This document shows, piece by piece, positions 33,150 to 46,300 of a DNA stretch of 64,000 nt. This DNA comes from Marasmius tenuissimus (lineage: Eukaryota; Basidiomycota; Agaricomycetes; Agaricales; Marasmiaceae). The stretch spans positions 1 through 64,000 of the forward strand of contig JAQOTA010000061.1 in NCBI GenBank assembly GCA_029532415.1, written 5' to 3'. The position numbers and the translations under genes were made by a program. How positions within the stretch are numbered: position 1 is the first letter of the stretch; each line of letters opens with the position of its first letter. Below the pieces are notes generated by a model that ran no database searches, was not told the origin of the DNA, and worked only from the letters and a program-made list of their open reading frames with translations.

Positions 33150-34100
33150 AAATATCGCTTCCCGTTGATGCACGCTTTTGTCTGGGAAAAGTGAAAGCAT
33201 TGAACATATGGATGTCGAGGCGGAAGTGGCGTTTAGGTCAATAAAGACGTATTATTAACCTCTTGGTCCGTTGGGTCACGTACGAATCAACGCTCGTTTG
33301 CGTTCATTTCAGCACCGTGTAGCGTGTTACCAGCTGGGCTTCACACAATTGGCCACGCTGGATTGTCTGCCCGCCGTTTCCTTTCTTTCTGGTGTCAGAA
33401 TTGCTCAGAGGAGTCTACACATTAGAATGAGCATTGAGGGATGACCTGAAAGTGATTGGACGCTCATATACGGCGTCCCAGACAAATCGACGTGGTCCAT
33501 GGCGTGAAGCTGCTTCTGCAAACCAAGGATCGAGTCACCTTTTGCTGCATGTGAAAAACTCAACTCATTCGGAGTTAAAGTGATCCGGCCACAGCAAGAC
33601 AAGCTACAGTAGATCATACTGACCACCGAGAAACCGACGAATCAAACTCGTCAGATGATATATGTTTTGGCGAGTGGTGGAATACTGAATACCGACAGTA
33701 GTGGCGGCAGTGTTGAAATCTGTGGCCAGTCAGCCGTAGACGGGACAAGACAGGGCCAATGCTGCTGTTGACAGGTATGGACGTCGAAATTGATTATGCC
33801 TGCTATATTGACCAGAATGCAATCCCGAAGTCATTGAGGTTGAAAGAGATCTTCGCGTAAGATCCTGATGCTTTGTGCCCCAAGCTTGACTGGTTAGCGT
33901 CGACAAGATAGATCTATCATTGATTCTTTAAATCTATCTAAGGCAAGGTAGGGTAAATCTAGGCGAGAGACAAAACACAGGTGAGAAGAGAATGAAGGGA
34001 AAAATTTTCCACTACTTGTTGAGATGTTATTGAATTCGAGTGCCATCTGGTGTCTATAACGGCGCCTATTTTTCTATGTTATATCGAACTTCTATAGTAA
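33150..34100. other. Intergenic, no supported gene
   Basis: Small ORFs only. Short direct repeats of ATCTATC occur near 33910-33945. Nothing else of note. Confidence 0.4.
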
Positions 34101-34125
34101 ATTGTCTCCAAGTGTTGTCAATATT

Positions 34126-35580
34126 TCAAAATCCTTGGGCAAACTTGGCAATCAATCCCCCATTCCTGTCACCCGATTTGACGCAATAATCAACGAAGAG
34201 CCCAAACCAAATCAATGCCCCGAGATTGCCGTTTGACTAGGTTAAATTGGACTCAGAAATCTCTTGCCTCGCTGGGGTAGAGGGAGGATAAACAACATAC
34301 CATAAATGTTTTCAAACAACTATCCCAGTCCTCTTGTTTCCATGTCGAAAGCTGCCATGCCAGATGCACCCCTGCCCCTCCGACCGAAATGACAAAGTAC
34401 CATGGCCCCTGCTCGTTTTGAACGCCGATCAGGCACAGACTCGCCCAAAAAACGGCGGCGAATCCGGCCAGAATCTTCCGACCGTTGGTGGGTCCGAAAA
34501 GAAGTGCAGTGGACTTGATACCGACTTTGATGTCGTCCCGAACGTCTTGATAGGCGTAGATAGTGTCGTAGACAATTGTCCAGCTGAGCGAGAGGGAGGG
34601 ACAATGAGGTGAGGGTAGGTAGAACAAGAGGCTTGGGAACATACGCTACGGATCCAGTGTATAGAATGAGGATGGGAGGGTCCCATCGACCGTTGCTAAC
34701 GGCGAGGTAGCCGATGATCAGGCCGTAGTTTGCTGCTAGACCTGGAGCTCCCCGGAATTGTTGAGATCAATCTTTCGTGAAAACGTAAAGCACAGGTCAC
34801 TCACCAAGCCATGCTTGTGGCCAATACGTGACACGTTTCATAAGAGGATAGAAGAAATGAAGTGGGAATACACCTAGAAGGCTCCATTTGAACCTGATCA
34901 AAATCAACGTTAGCAAGCCGGATAATGAGGGTTCGGGAAATGCAATCGTAAAACACACGCAGTCGAGTTTGTATACGAAAGCATGTACACCGGAATCGCC
35001 ATTAATATTGCGCAGAAAATCACCGCATTGAAAACGGGGATTTTGCCGGTCACTAGTGGTCGATTTTTTGTACGTTCTGTGGCCGGAGGTCAGATGTCAT
35101 TGGTAAGTTGCAGAATATTATACTTGGAGGGACGAGCGGAGGTATTAGGTACTAACCGACTCGACCATCAAGATCCCGATCCATAATATCATTGAGGACA
35201 CATATTCCCGCAGCGACGAAGGTATTCCCGAGTGCAAACCAAAGGTGCTGGATGACGAGAGCTCGCACATCCGTTTCATAGCTGTATGCTGCTAGCAGAA
35301 GGCCCCAAGCTAAAGAAATCACAGCATGAGATAGAAATCATAATGAAATGGCAAGTGAGGTCAAACCTGAAGGCCAGAAACTAAGGTCGGATCCCTTGGG
35401 AAACCCACGAAGGCGAGTAAGGTCAAAGTAGTATGCTACAAGTGGCCGTTCAGTCATTGAAGTAGTGCTTTGAGGTCAAGATTTTGAATCTGGGAGGTGA
35501 CGGATGAACATACTCATGTTATATACCTGGTTGAAAGCCTGTCGGCTTGTAGTTGCCGCATTTCGTGATAGGTTCATGGT
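34126..35580 (-). CDS. UbiA-family prenyltransferase
   Basis: This is an integral-membrane aromatic prenyltransferase. At least seven exons join in phase. In order they encode YYFDLTRLRGFPKG, an exon with the first Asp-rich motif NDIMDRDLD (near 35170-35190), and ERTKNRPLVTGKIPVFNAVI. FPLHFFYPLMKRVTYWPQAW and NYGLIIGYLAVSNGRWDPP follow. The second Asp-rich motif is in YDTIYAYQDVRDD (near 34540-34580), followed by KVGIKSTALLFG. The last exon ends FAQGF at 34126. Both Mg-diphosphate motifs are intact, so it is likely active. UbiA enzymes attach prenyl chains to aromatic acceptors (4-hydroxybenzoate in ubiquinone synthesis, or meroterpenoid precursors). The 5' end is unresolved: an ATG at 35577 gives a mitochondrial-like MNLSRNAATTSRQ but is out of phase with the next exon, so a first exon may be missing. 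No biosynthetic partners lie nearby. Confidence 0.85.
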
Positions 35581-35599
35581 TTACCACAAGAGGTCAATG

Positions 35600-37540
35600 G
35601 ATCTGTTTGCCCGCACTCTTGAGAGTACGTGAATTGACCATGTCAATACGCAACACAGATGTTCTTGACTCGTCACAACCGATCGATCTTCCCGGAAGTT
35701 GCCGCATTTTTGAGCGCACTTTGAGCGAAGTTTTTCAGTTCAAGCCAATGGTGTGCTCTTCCTCCAGAATCAGTCAATACTCTGCTAACCAAGGCTTGAC
35801 AGCATGATTGGAACCCGGGAATACAGTGACTTAAATCACAATGAAAACTTAGATCCACGCAGCATCCACCAAAACCAAGGTATTACTATATTTTGGTGTT
35901 AATATTCATGAAGGCGGAGCAATGGATAGACTATGGCCTCTACTGGTCAAGAAAAATCCTCGGGTGGAGAAAGGGAAATTTTTCATGATCCCTGGAAAAC
36001 AACAAAAAATTCCAACAAAGGCTGAAATTTCAGTAAGTAATTACGAACGGAACTCGCTTAACTCCCTGCTTCATTTGATCACCAAACTCACGCTCCATTT
36101 CCCGTCCCTTAAAATTGTTACCAGGATATCAAGAGCTGATGCCCGCAAACTTTCTATCTTTGAAGATTACTCCCCTAGCTTCCCGCGGCCTTGCTGCTGG
36201 TTTCCCCATCAGGATTTCGGCGAAAAAACCCAGTCATGTCGCGGGTTTCATAGGTCCATTGTCTACGGGCGTCTGGGAATTTTTGACGTTTGCTCAGAAC
36301 GGTCCGAGTGGAATTGACGGATAGCCAGAGTATCGTCTCAAACGAAACATGCCGGGAACTGAGTACTTATTCATCCAGGGATGCTGCAGTCCTCTGGCAC
36401 AGCGTAGAAATTAAATTTGGAGGTGGTGACCTTATCCTATGCTGCCCCATAAGCCTCCCGTGCCCTTGTCTTTGTTCCCCATCGCCTTTTCTCCTCGCTA
36501 GCTTTTGCTAGCTTGGTTTCTCCGCGATAGTGCTCTGCCTTTCAGCCGTAGCTTACGCCATTTCAGATTGCCCTCGCCCAAACCCTTTGCTAGTGTTGTC
36601 TTACCTCTCCCTCGTGCACAATGCGCAACCCATTCTAGCTTGACATTTGCCGACAATCAACCCCGATCCCGGGGCTAACCATGTCCCGTACTGATATTTC
36701 ATTCCCACTACGGCGCCACAGAACCACCCAAAGAACGCACCTGCGGAATATAGACGCCTATGTTTCCGGCTATATACCATCCAGTGCCGGAATCGTCCTC
36801 CAAAGTGTTGTGACCTTTGGCAAGAAATACCTGGGAGGATCACTCAGAGAGTTGTAAAGGCCCTGAAAGTATATAATATCTCTCGCGTTCTCATCCAAAT
36901 TCTGGTCTGTGGCTCAACCACCTGCCGACCATCTAGCACAGCCATATCCCCAAGTTCTCCCCCGGAAATGCTTCAGAACACCTGATGAATCGTCTAATGT
37001 TACCATTCAGGGGTTTACCTCGGCCACTATCCGTCTCTCGACCTCCCATACGTCAGAACGAGGTTGAATACCATGAATAGTGAACCACAAGCGACTTGAC
37101 ACTCAATCATAGCGGATCTGTCGCTTCAGCCTGCTCATATTGTGCCTCGGGTCATCCTCCGGCTCTTGTGAAGAGGAGGGATCCGAGTCTAGTACTTGTG
37201 GTCCTGAGCGGATGAACGGTTGATGTACCAAGTATACATTAATCACCTGCTCCTATTTTAAGACGACGTATACCAGATAAAGTCCTCTTAGTCTCCAACA
37301 GACCGTCCCGGCGACTCCGAGCACGAGTAAGCCTTACTACATCTATGTCTTATGTGTCCAAATGTTATTGGACACTCTGTGATTCACCGGCACCTTTCAA
37401 CGTCTGGTGAAGCCAATTGGCTCCGGGGTTATAAGCGGGCCTGCCAACTGGAGTCTCTATCGACCGTCGCTTGTTTCGATAGCCGCGGGTCACGGGGTGG
37501 TCCCTTGTTTCCATGAAAACCTACCTGTTCCTTTCAAAAA
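35600..37540. other. No supported gene
   Basis: ORFs at 35922-36317 (plus) and 36601-36843 (minus) have no recognisable domain. A short sequence near 35690-35710 (GTTGCCGCATTT) repeats one near 35551. The rest appears to be intergenic or decayed sequence. Confidence 0.35.
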
Positions 37541-40500
37541 CTCATGGTTCGTACATCTTCAGTACCATACCAACAAAACAGGGAGGTAGCTTCTTCCAAG
37601 AGTTAACAAACCTTTCCTTCGGCCTGCTGTCTAGCAACGTAGTATTGATTGACACCATTGCCAATGTTCCTTGACTCATACTGATGGGGAGATGGGGTCA
37701 TGTACTACTTATTCTACTTCTACTTATTAGTTGCTTATGTCCAGTCGTAATCTACCGATCGTCGTAATCTAGGCCGTGAAGGGCGAAGCACCACCTACTT
37801 TCCGTTATCTTCCGTTATTTTGCACAGACGCAGACGACTCCAAGTCGACAGGAACTTTGATATTTTGTTCGCGATCACCTCGAAAAAGGCGAATTGAGAC
37901 TGGGATCCGGATAGGGTGAACGTTGGCACTCCTCTCCGTTATCGGAGAATCAACTCCCACACGACTCGTTTGGTGACTGGGAAGAAGACCAAGGGAATCT
38001 TTGAGGATATAGAGTTTCATTCGTAGCGTCATTGTATTGAATGCGATTGCCTTCAAAATCACAAACGTAAATCAACACACTGGTGCCTGAATGAACAATA
38101 AGCGCACGTACAATGAGCGGAACGAGAGTCTGGAGAAGGATGTATGTCGCATCCAGATCGAAGGTTTCGAAGATCAAGAAGAGAATCTCCGGGATAAGCT
38201 GTAACATTGCCGACTCAAGCAGGATCCTCAGAACGGTGTCCAGTCGAGAGGGGAAGAGGGAAAACTGTGACGAGTTGAATTTGGTGCGCCATATGCGAAA
38301 CACGATGAGGGAGGTGGTAATGAAGTTTAGGCAAACGAGGATTCTGACGTGGGCCGATATCCATTTGTATATGTTTTCGAATTGTAGGCTGTGTTCGTCA
38401 TCCCCCGTAGAAATGCCAAGGTACTGGATACATGAACCATATCCCGTTACTTAAAGATATGATATCGTTAGGAGACAGACGGATCACATGTAACGAGCTT
38501 ACCAAGTTCTGCGGCGTACACAACAAGCAGAAAGGAGAGAACCCGCCAGTCTTTGCCCCAAAGGATCCATGCACGGTATATCTAAATTCACGGATGGGAG
38601 CCTTATTTGAGAACTGAGTAAGGTGGACAATTAACGTGTAGAGACATACCGCCGCTGAAGCTCCCAAGCTCTCCTGAGTGACGAAGAGCACGTCCTGCAA
38701 GACTCGGTGCCAGAGATCGAATCGAATGAGAAATGTGCCTGGATCTTCGTTCGATGTTCCTCGGAATGCAAGGCAAGCACGGTAAAAGACGACCGAAAAA
38801 TGTAAGGTGGCTATAAGGAGCATAACTGTGGAGACTTTGAGCATAACCTTCAAAAGAAGCTTCCACTGAGCATGCGATAGTATAGGATTTTGAATGTGTG
38901 CCAGCTTACTGTGACATGTCCTCTAGGAGTGGTTTCTCCAGGGCGCCTGTATGCCCTGAGATTCTCGGGTATTAAGGTCACATAAAGAGTGAAGAAGTAG
39001 TTGCAGAGGAGAAACCCTAAAGTCGGTATGTTAGTTGCGAGCTACAAGGTAGAGATGATGATCTTGATTTTACCATAACAAAGGGTCTGTCAGGCAAATG
39101 GAGGGTTCTTGAGAAAGCACAATACCAAAACAAGTTCTGTAACTCACCTCGCCCAATGTCGCCGCCAGGAAAGCTTCTGTTGCCCTTGCCTGCATCGCCC
39201 ACGAATATCAACTGGTCTTTCGTAGTACGGGGAATTTCACACGGAATGCAGCTGGTCCGCAAGATCCCTATATATAGCGCTAGCATATGCCTCAGGATGT
39301 CATCCACATTGGCTGATAAGAATATTTGACCAGGGATAGTGCCATAATGGATGTCGGATGGAGACGAGAGTGCAGGCCGTCGATACAGAGTCAACTCTTC
39401 GATGACTGATTGGGCAATAACAACCAGAGGATATGGGTTTAAACATTCCAACCCGTACCCTCAGTATCGTGAACTGGGTATCCTCGATACCTCAAATATA
39501 ATCAAAATGGAACCGAACACCGGACTTTCGGACCCGACAGTGCATACGTAAGGTAAGGGAGATTACTGATAATAAAATATAAATATGTAATGGATCAATA
39601 AACGAGGAGGGAGCCTGCAGTTGAGACACGACGATATAGGAGTTGAAAATACACGTAGTCGAATATGAGCACATAATTTACTACTACGATTAGACCATAT
39701 CACAGAAGACAAGTATCTATATTCCCGAGAGGATAAGAGTAGCAGACTTAGTAATACTCGCGGGAAGCATTCTTAGAGTGAACATCACTCAATGCGTCAA
39801 CAGCTTTCAGCCGCGGCAGTGGTTGCAGCTCTTGCTTATACCATGTCGTCGGATCGAGCCTCTAATAAATTCGTTATTGTAGCATTCCCTGACGAAAGCC
39901 CGGGTGGAACATGCAGTCGCAATCACTGACATCGAGAGCTTTGCGCACTATAAGGCTGGTCCCTGTAGCGACCTGGAGATCAATGACGAGATTTGATGGG
40001 GCTATACCCCCGCTGTCTTCCAAAGAACGGAGCAAGCAAAGCAAGAAAAGATTGGATCCAAAGAGACATCAATGTGATTGAATGATGCGAAAGTTAGCGG
40101 CAACACTACGAAGTCGAAACAGACGAGAGGAGCTATACCCAGCCACGTTGACCCCAATTTTACAGTCGTCGGATATCCGGATCGTATCACCGCCCAGGGG
40201 ATCAATTCCCCCGTCTCACCTCTTCTGTACTGTGGCGTTGGGATGGGTAACATCTATGCTCCGAAGTGGGCCACCAAATCAGCAATCTCATTCATGCTGG
40301 CAAACGAGGTTACGACTCACCCAAATAACGAGTAGCGAGTCAATCGTCGGATTGTATCTCCAACGCCAAAGCTTAAAATGTCAAAAACCTTGGAGTTTGT
40401 CTTCGTCACATGACGTTCGAACAGGCTTGATGATCTTTTCAGGAAGACGTGATCCGACAAAGGGTAGGGGCAGGCGAAGAGACGGGAGGGCCAAGCGAAG

Positions 40501-41170
40501 AGCAAGTTGACTATCATGATGATTAGAATTGAACCAAGCGCTGGACTCTCGGAATTGAGAAGGTGAAATTCCATCCGTTGCGTTAGTGAGGACGCTGACA
40601 TCCGTAAACTCCTACGGGTGCAGCTTTACATCCTGTGTTGCCGAACTGACCTTATTGCTATGTTAATTACTGTAGTACCTCCTAAAGAGTGCCGGAGAAA
40701 AACACTGAGTCGCGATCACCGAAGTCGGGAATGTTACGTTTCAGGAGGCTGGCTTTGTAGCGATCCAATCATCCCGGTTGAGGTCAAGACTGATGAGGCC
40801 GCAAGAGGTAAAAACTTCAATGACGCGAGGTCTGTCAACAATCTTTTGAAATCAACCACGAGAAATCACACACCAACTACCCCAAACTCATTTGGCATAT
40901 CCACCTTCACTGTCAACAGCACCAAGTACGTAGAACGCCGAGTCACACTCTCGTGGGTCCCAAGATCGGACTACTATCATTCTTGCCCCAACGGTGGAAG
41001 AGGAATCGTTTGCTATGGTAGCCTCCGCTTCGCTACCACTTGCCCATCGCCCGCGACCTTTGGTTTCCCCCGTGTCATTCTGAATTTTGATGCCAATTAT
41101 ATCCGGGTGTACGCATATATGCATGTAAAGACGCCACTAAGCCAAGGCGACTGGTACCCGCAGGGCACCC
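37540..41170. repeat. Triplicated segment, unit A
   Basis: This unit holds the 3' flank, the seven-helix gene at 37805-39195, its promoter, and about 1.3 kb of degenerate downstream sequence. Units B and C share the same order. The match beyond the gene is clear: for example CAACAGCTTTCAGCC.CGGC, GTTGCAGCTCT and GATTTGATGGGGCTATACC occur in A (39800-40020) and B (45475-45685), with weaker echoes in C. ORFs in the 39800-41187 part do not agree in frame between copies, so I do not call a gene there. Confidence 0.75.
37805..39195 (-). CDS. Seven-helix membrane protein of the paralog family, unit A, intact
   Basis: Seven exons (39148-39195, 39074-39086, 38910-39016, 38650-38847, 38503-38581, 38112-38449, 37805-38050) give 342 residues without a stop. 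The start MQARATEAFLAATLGE is supported by unit B, where most substitutions in exon 1 fall in third positions of this frame. Exon 2 is a 13-base micro-exon (TLCYG across the junction). Hydrophobic segments include GFLLCNYFFTLYVTLIP, VMLKVSTVMLLIATLHFSVV, YRAWILWGKDWRVLSFLLVV, ILVCLNFITTSLIVFRIWR and ESAMLQLIPEILFLIFETF. A conserved cytoplasmic-looking stretch (AIAFNTMTLRMKLYIL) precedes a polar tail ending in VQNNGR. The likely location is a cellular membrane. No function is known for this family. Confidence 0.75.
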
Positions 41171-41806
41171 AAACCAATGGGCTGTAATTGAGCTGACGGT
41201 CTTGCCCACCATAGCGACAATGGTACCAAGTCTGACATCAGTCTGAATTCTCGACGCCGATGGTCAGCCACTAGGTTTTCTAGGTCTGAGGGAAGGGTCA
41301 TACCCGTTCCTCCTCAACTGCTTCGGCTGCTTTAATGGCGTTGAGGTGGAGTTAGTATCCTTGACGGAATCGTCCTTGAAGGTTGTTACTGAGATGGCCG
41401 CCAAGAATCGGTATTGATTAGCACCCCACGCGTGCTCATCGTGTCTGTCCAGCTCGTGGTGGGCCACAGGTCGTAGTGCGCTCCGAGTTGCAGAAGCATG
41501 ATTGACCTGCCCTAATGCGGAACGTTCGGCCGATGAAATTGATGACGTACGCTGATTCACCCTTACCTCCGTACACATTCACTGGGCGAAAATCCTCTCT
41601 TGAAATACATGAATGTCAGGAAATACTGAATTAGATTCAGGGTGAAAGGTACGCTATGTCTTGGTTTTCACGGCGAGCCCACGGGGTTGTTGATTTCTTG
41701 TTAGTCTGAGTCATCCCTTGCATCAAGCATTTACCAACACTACTCGAAGGTTGAACACGTTTGACTATGGACATGGCCTGCGGCGTCTAATTTCTGACTC
41801 TCCACC

Positions 41807-42112
41807 ATGGTTCGACTTACGGTTTCTGTGTCTTTTCTCAAATTCGTTATCCTGTATATTGAATCTTCCCCCCGATTGACAGCCAAGGGCTGCTTGAATG
41901 GTCCGTTGCATGTGTTTGAGATGATCTTGATGGTGGTTTCCACCTTGCCCTTGGACCCGTTCTCGCTCGCCGATCTCACGCATCTCACATCCATACCAAC
42001 GCAGGTGGTTTCTCGTGCGATAGAGACCCTAGCTTTTGGCCCATTTCCTATCCGTGATTCTTTTTATCCTTGTGCCGTGCCTTTCAGCTCCCACGCCATT
42101 ACGGCTTCATGA
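41807..42112 (+). pseudogene. Possible remnant of an RTA1-like membrane protein
   Basis: A plus-strand reading includes NGPLHVFEMILMVVSTLPL, which resembles the EWPLYVFEMxLM helix of fungal RTA1-like lipid-translocating/resistance proteins. The preceding conserved helix is not in frame. The evidence is one motif, so this is only a suggestion. Confidence 0.25.
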
Positions 42113-42299
42113 ATTTTCATTCTCTTTGCTTGAAGATTCTGACCTGTTCACGACCGCGATTGCTTCCGCTTGCGAGTTTGTAGAGGCGACTCGCCGACGG
42201 GTAATCCTCTTTCAACAACATCAACAACGAACACACCGTGCTTTTTCTCCCGTTCTTGTTATCTCAAGTAAAACGCTAAGACCTTAAGTCGACGTCTTA

Positions 42300-43300
42300 A
42301 CGTCATACTCTCTGCGGATGCTACCGACCACAGCCAAGGTCGATATAGGTTCAGCCCTATTGACGACGCCGGCTAGAGGCTTTTGAACACCATCGAGAAC
42401 CGCCTACGTCTCTCCTCTCATTCAAATCATGGATGTCAGCACGATCTAGGGTATCATGGCTTTCTTGAAGTGTCCTATTGATGCAAAAGCAACGAGGTTG
42501 GTCAGAACATTTGGGGTTGGCTATTGAACGCTATCACCATCTAGGATCCGGCGGTTTCTATACTTACAAGAGCTCATCACACTCCTGGATAAATACTAAT
42601 GGTACACCTTGAGTTCTATCACCGTGCACGATTCTGATAAACACTTTTTACCCAGGATTGTTCTGCGGCAGAAATCATGAATTCAATAGGCTAGATCGAC
42701 AATTCGGATATGTGGGAGTTTCTTGTGGTCGAGGACTCGTAATATAACACTATGACACTATAACATGTACTCGCCGTCGTTCTCTATCCCGAAGACGGTC
42801 AGCACATCGTCTGCCTGGTCAATATTGATTTACTTTCGTCTCTCTCCGACCGCCTTGGCTTCTGCTTTAGTGGCGCCGACACATAGAGTTTGTATCTCCA
42901 TTACCTATCGTCCACCGAGTCCGCGACATGTTCGTCTTAGAGGGTCGCTACTGATCACTGTCAAGGACTATCCTCACAACTCATGCCTGTTGTGATTGTT
43001 CAGGTCACATTCATATCGGTCGTGGAGGTCGCAGATGAAGGCGACGAGCATGTTGTTAGAGATCGGCCGTGAGCAATAGCCAGCCTCGAGTTCCTGGAGA
43101 ATGATTGACCCGCCTTCAAGCCTAAGTGCAAACTTCGGCCGATGAAACGATGACACATGAATATTCTCCCTTGTCCTCGTACTTCCACCTCTTGGTTTCA
43201 CCACGTGCATCTCGTTTATTCTCTTGTCGTTCTGGTCTGAGCTCTCATTGACGCCCAGTTAACCAACGGGCGTTGCTCAACGCCTGAAGATGAGGTTCTG
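42300..43300. other. Intergenic with a degenerate local repeat
   Basis: Sequence at about 43050-43190 resembles 41458-41580 (shared AATGATTGACC.GCC and TTCGGCCGATGAAA..GATGAC). It may mark the left fringe of the segmental duplication. No gene is supported. Confidence 0.35.
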
Positions 43301-43309
43301 TTGATTCCA

Positions 43310-46300
43310 ACAGTATGGTAACATACCGACAAACCGGGCGAGGTGGCTTCTTCCCAAGGATAACAACCTGTCTTGTGGCTTACTGCTCATTGCTGTTAGA
43401 TAACGTATGAGTTGGCATTGCCAATGGTTCTTTACTTAGATAGACTGGGAGACGTGTCATCATGTACTACTTTCTACTTCGATTAGTTACTCGGAGAATA
43501 CTATCCAGCCGTAATCTACCGATCATCGCGATCTGGGCTGGGTGGTAGCCAATTTTTCGTTACTTCTCACACGCATAAATGCCTCTAAGTCGACAGGAGC
43601 TTCGAGATCCGGGTCGCGATCGCCTCTGTAAGAGCGAATTGCGACTGTGATCCGGATAGGTAGCATATTGACACTCCTCTCCGTCGTAGGAGAGTCAGCT
43701 TCTACATGACTCCTTCAATAGCTGGGTGGAGGACTGAGGTGATCTCTGAGGATATGAAGCTTCATGCGCAACGTCATTGTGTTGAATGCAATCGCCTTTG
43801 AAATCGAAGACATATATTAACACTGATTCCCAAGAAATAAAAATAAACACACGTACAATGAGCGGAACAAGAGTTGCGAGAAAGATGTAGGTCACATCCA
43901 GATTGAAACTTTGGAGGATCATGAAGAGGATCTCCGGAATTAGCTGCAACATCGCCGACTCAAGCACAAACCTCAGAACGTTGTCCAGTCGAGTGGGGAA
44001 GAGGGGATACTTCGACGAATTGAGCTTTGTGCGCCATATGCGAAAAACAATGAGTGAGGTAGTTATACAGTTTAGGCCAACAAGAATTCTGGCGTGGGTC
44101 TTTATCCATTTGTCCAAATTCTCGAGATGTAGGGCTTGTTCATCATCCTCCGCAGGAGTACGGAGGTACAAGATACACGAGCCATATCCCGTTGCTTAAA
44201 GATATGTTATTAGGAGATGACAAGATGACGTGGCGCAAACTCACCAAGTTCTGCGGCGTACACGACAAACAAGACGGAAAGAAGCCGCCAGTCTTTACCC
44301 CAAAGAACCCATGCACGGTATATCTAGGTCCACAAGTCGGAGTCTGAGGCGACCGAAAGAGGCTAGGGACGTACCGCTGCTGCAGCTCCCAGGCTCTCCT
44401 GAGTAACGAAGAGCATATCCTGGAAGACTCGGTGCCAGAGATGTAATCGAGTGAGAAAGATGCCAGGAGCTTCGTTTGATGTCCCTTGGAATGCAATACA
44501 AGCACGGTAAAAGACAACCGTAAAATGTAAGGTGGCTATGAGGAGCATGACTGTGGAGACTTTGAGCATAACCTGGAAAAAACGACTAAGCCAACGATAC
44601 TACCCATAGGGTTGAATACGCGCCACTTTGCTCACCGTGACATGTCCTCTAGGGGTGGTACCTCCAAGGCGCTCAGGTATCAAGGTCACATATAGAGTGA
44701 AAAAATAATTGCAGAGGAGAAACCCTAAAGGTCAATGTTTTAGATCGCGAGCTCCAAGGCAGTACTGATGATCTCGGGTTCACCATAACAAAGGGCCTAG
44801 GTCAAGCAAATGGTGGGTGCCTGAATCACAGTACCAAGACAAGGTTTTGTAACTCACCTCGCCCAATGTCGCTGCCAGAAATGCTTCTGTTACCGTCGCT
44901 TGCATCATCCTCGGAAGTTGACTGGTCTTTCGTAGTGTGGGGAATTTTAGACGGAACGCGGCTGGTTTGCGGGGCTCTATATATAGCAGCTTATGCGTCA
45001 GAATGTTATCAACGTCACCTAATAAATATATCTGACCAGGGATAGTGCTATAACAAATGTCTGGATGAAGACGAGAGTGCAGATCGTTGGGACGGAGTGA
45101 CCTCTTTGAGACCACATTGGGTATCAACGCCTAAGGATATGCGGCTCAACATTCTAACATATACCCTCAGTATCGCGAACTTAGCATCTTTGATAAGCCT
45201 TATTCATGATAAGAGGGACGCTGCTAAGAATATATCAGGCTCAAAATAAATGAAAAGGTGAGGAGGTCACATGCGATTGAGTCAAGAAGATACAGGGATC
45301 AAAATCCCCGTGCGTTGTGATACACATAACTCGCTATTACAATTAGGCTATATAACAAAAGACAAGTATCAGTACTACCCAGAAGAGCGGCGGTGTACCC
45401 AATATACGCGGGACGCATTCTAGGAGCAAGGCTCGCCCATTGCTTTAGCGATGGGGGTCTCGGAGTGGGATGTCAACAGCTTTCAGCCCCGGCGGTTGCA
45501 GCTCTCGCTCATGCCGTATTGTCGAGCCGATTTTCTACCACGTTCATTATTATGGCACCTGCTAACGAAAGCCGGGGTGGACCGTGGAGTCGCGATCACT
45601 GACATCGGGAATTTTTGCGAACTTAGAGGCTGGTCTCTGTAACGACCGGAAGACCAGTGACAAGATTTGATGGGGCTATACCACCGTTTTTTAAAGAACA
45701 GAGCGAGGAAGTAAAGCAAGATGAGGCACAATGTTGGATCTAAAGAGACATCTATGTTGATAAAAAAAACATAGATGACCGTCCAAAGGATAGTACATGA
45801 TTAGAATGGTGGGAAAGTAAGCAACAGCTCTCTGAAAATCGAACACGAAGAGGAGACTTACCGGCGACTACTCCGCGCTCGATGGTCTGATTCATCGTCA
45901 TTATTACCAAGCTCTGCACTTGACGAGACTTAACACATTTTTGGAGTGTAAATCCCCAGTCCAGTCCAGCGTTGTGTGCCCCGAGAGAACTTATTGCAGT
46001 TGCCTTCTGTTCAGTAAAACTATACTCAGCCACGTTGGTTTTAATTTCACAGGTTTCGGATGTTCGGGTCGTATCACCGTCTGAGAGACTGATTGCTCCT
46101 GTCTTCTCACCTTTCCTAGTACGGTAGTGTTGGGATGGATACATAGATGCTGCGAAGAAGGCCACCAAATCGAGCGATGAATCGTAACCGAAAGAAGATC
46201 AATGACTCGAACATGAATGACGCAAGTTCTACCCCTAATTTATGAAATCAGACACGAGAAAGCACGCACCAACTATTCTCGAACTCATTTGGCCTATCCT

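Noticed and set aside
40618..41187. 189-codon plus-strand ORF in unit A as a gene
   Set aside because: Units B and C do not keep this frame, so conservation does not support it as coding.
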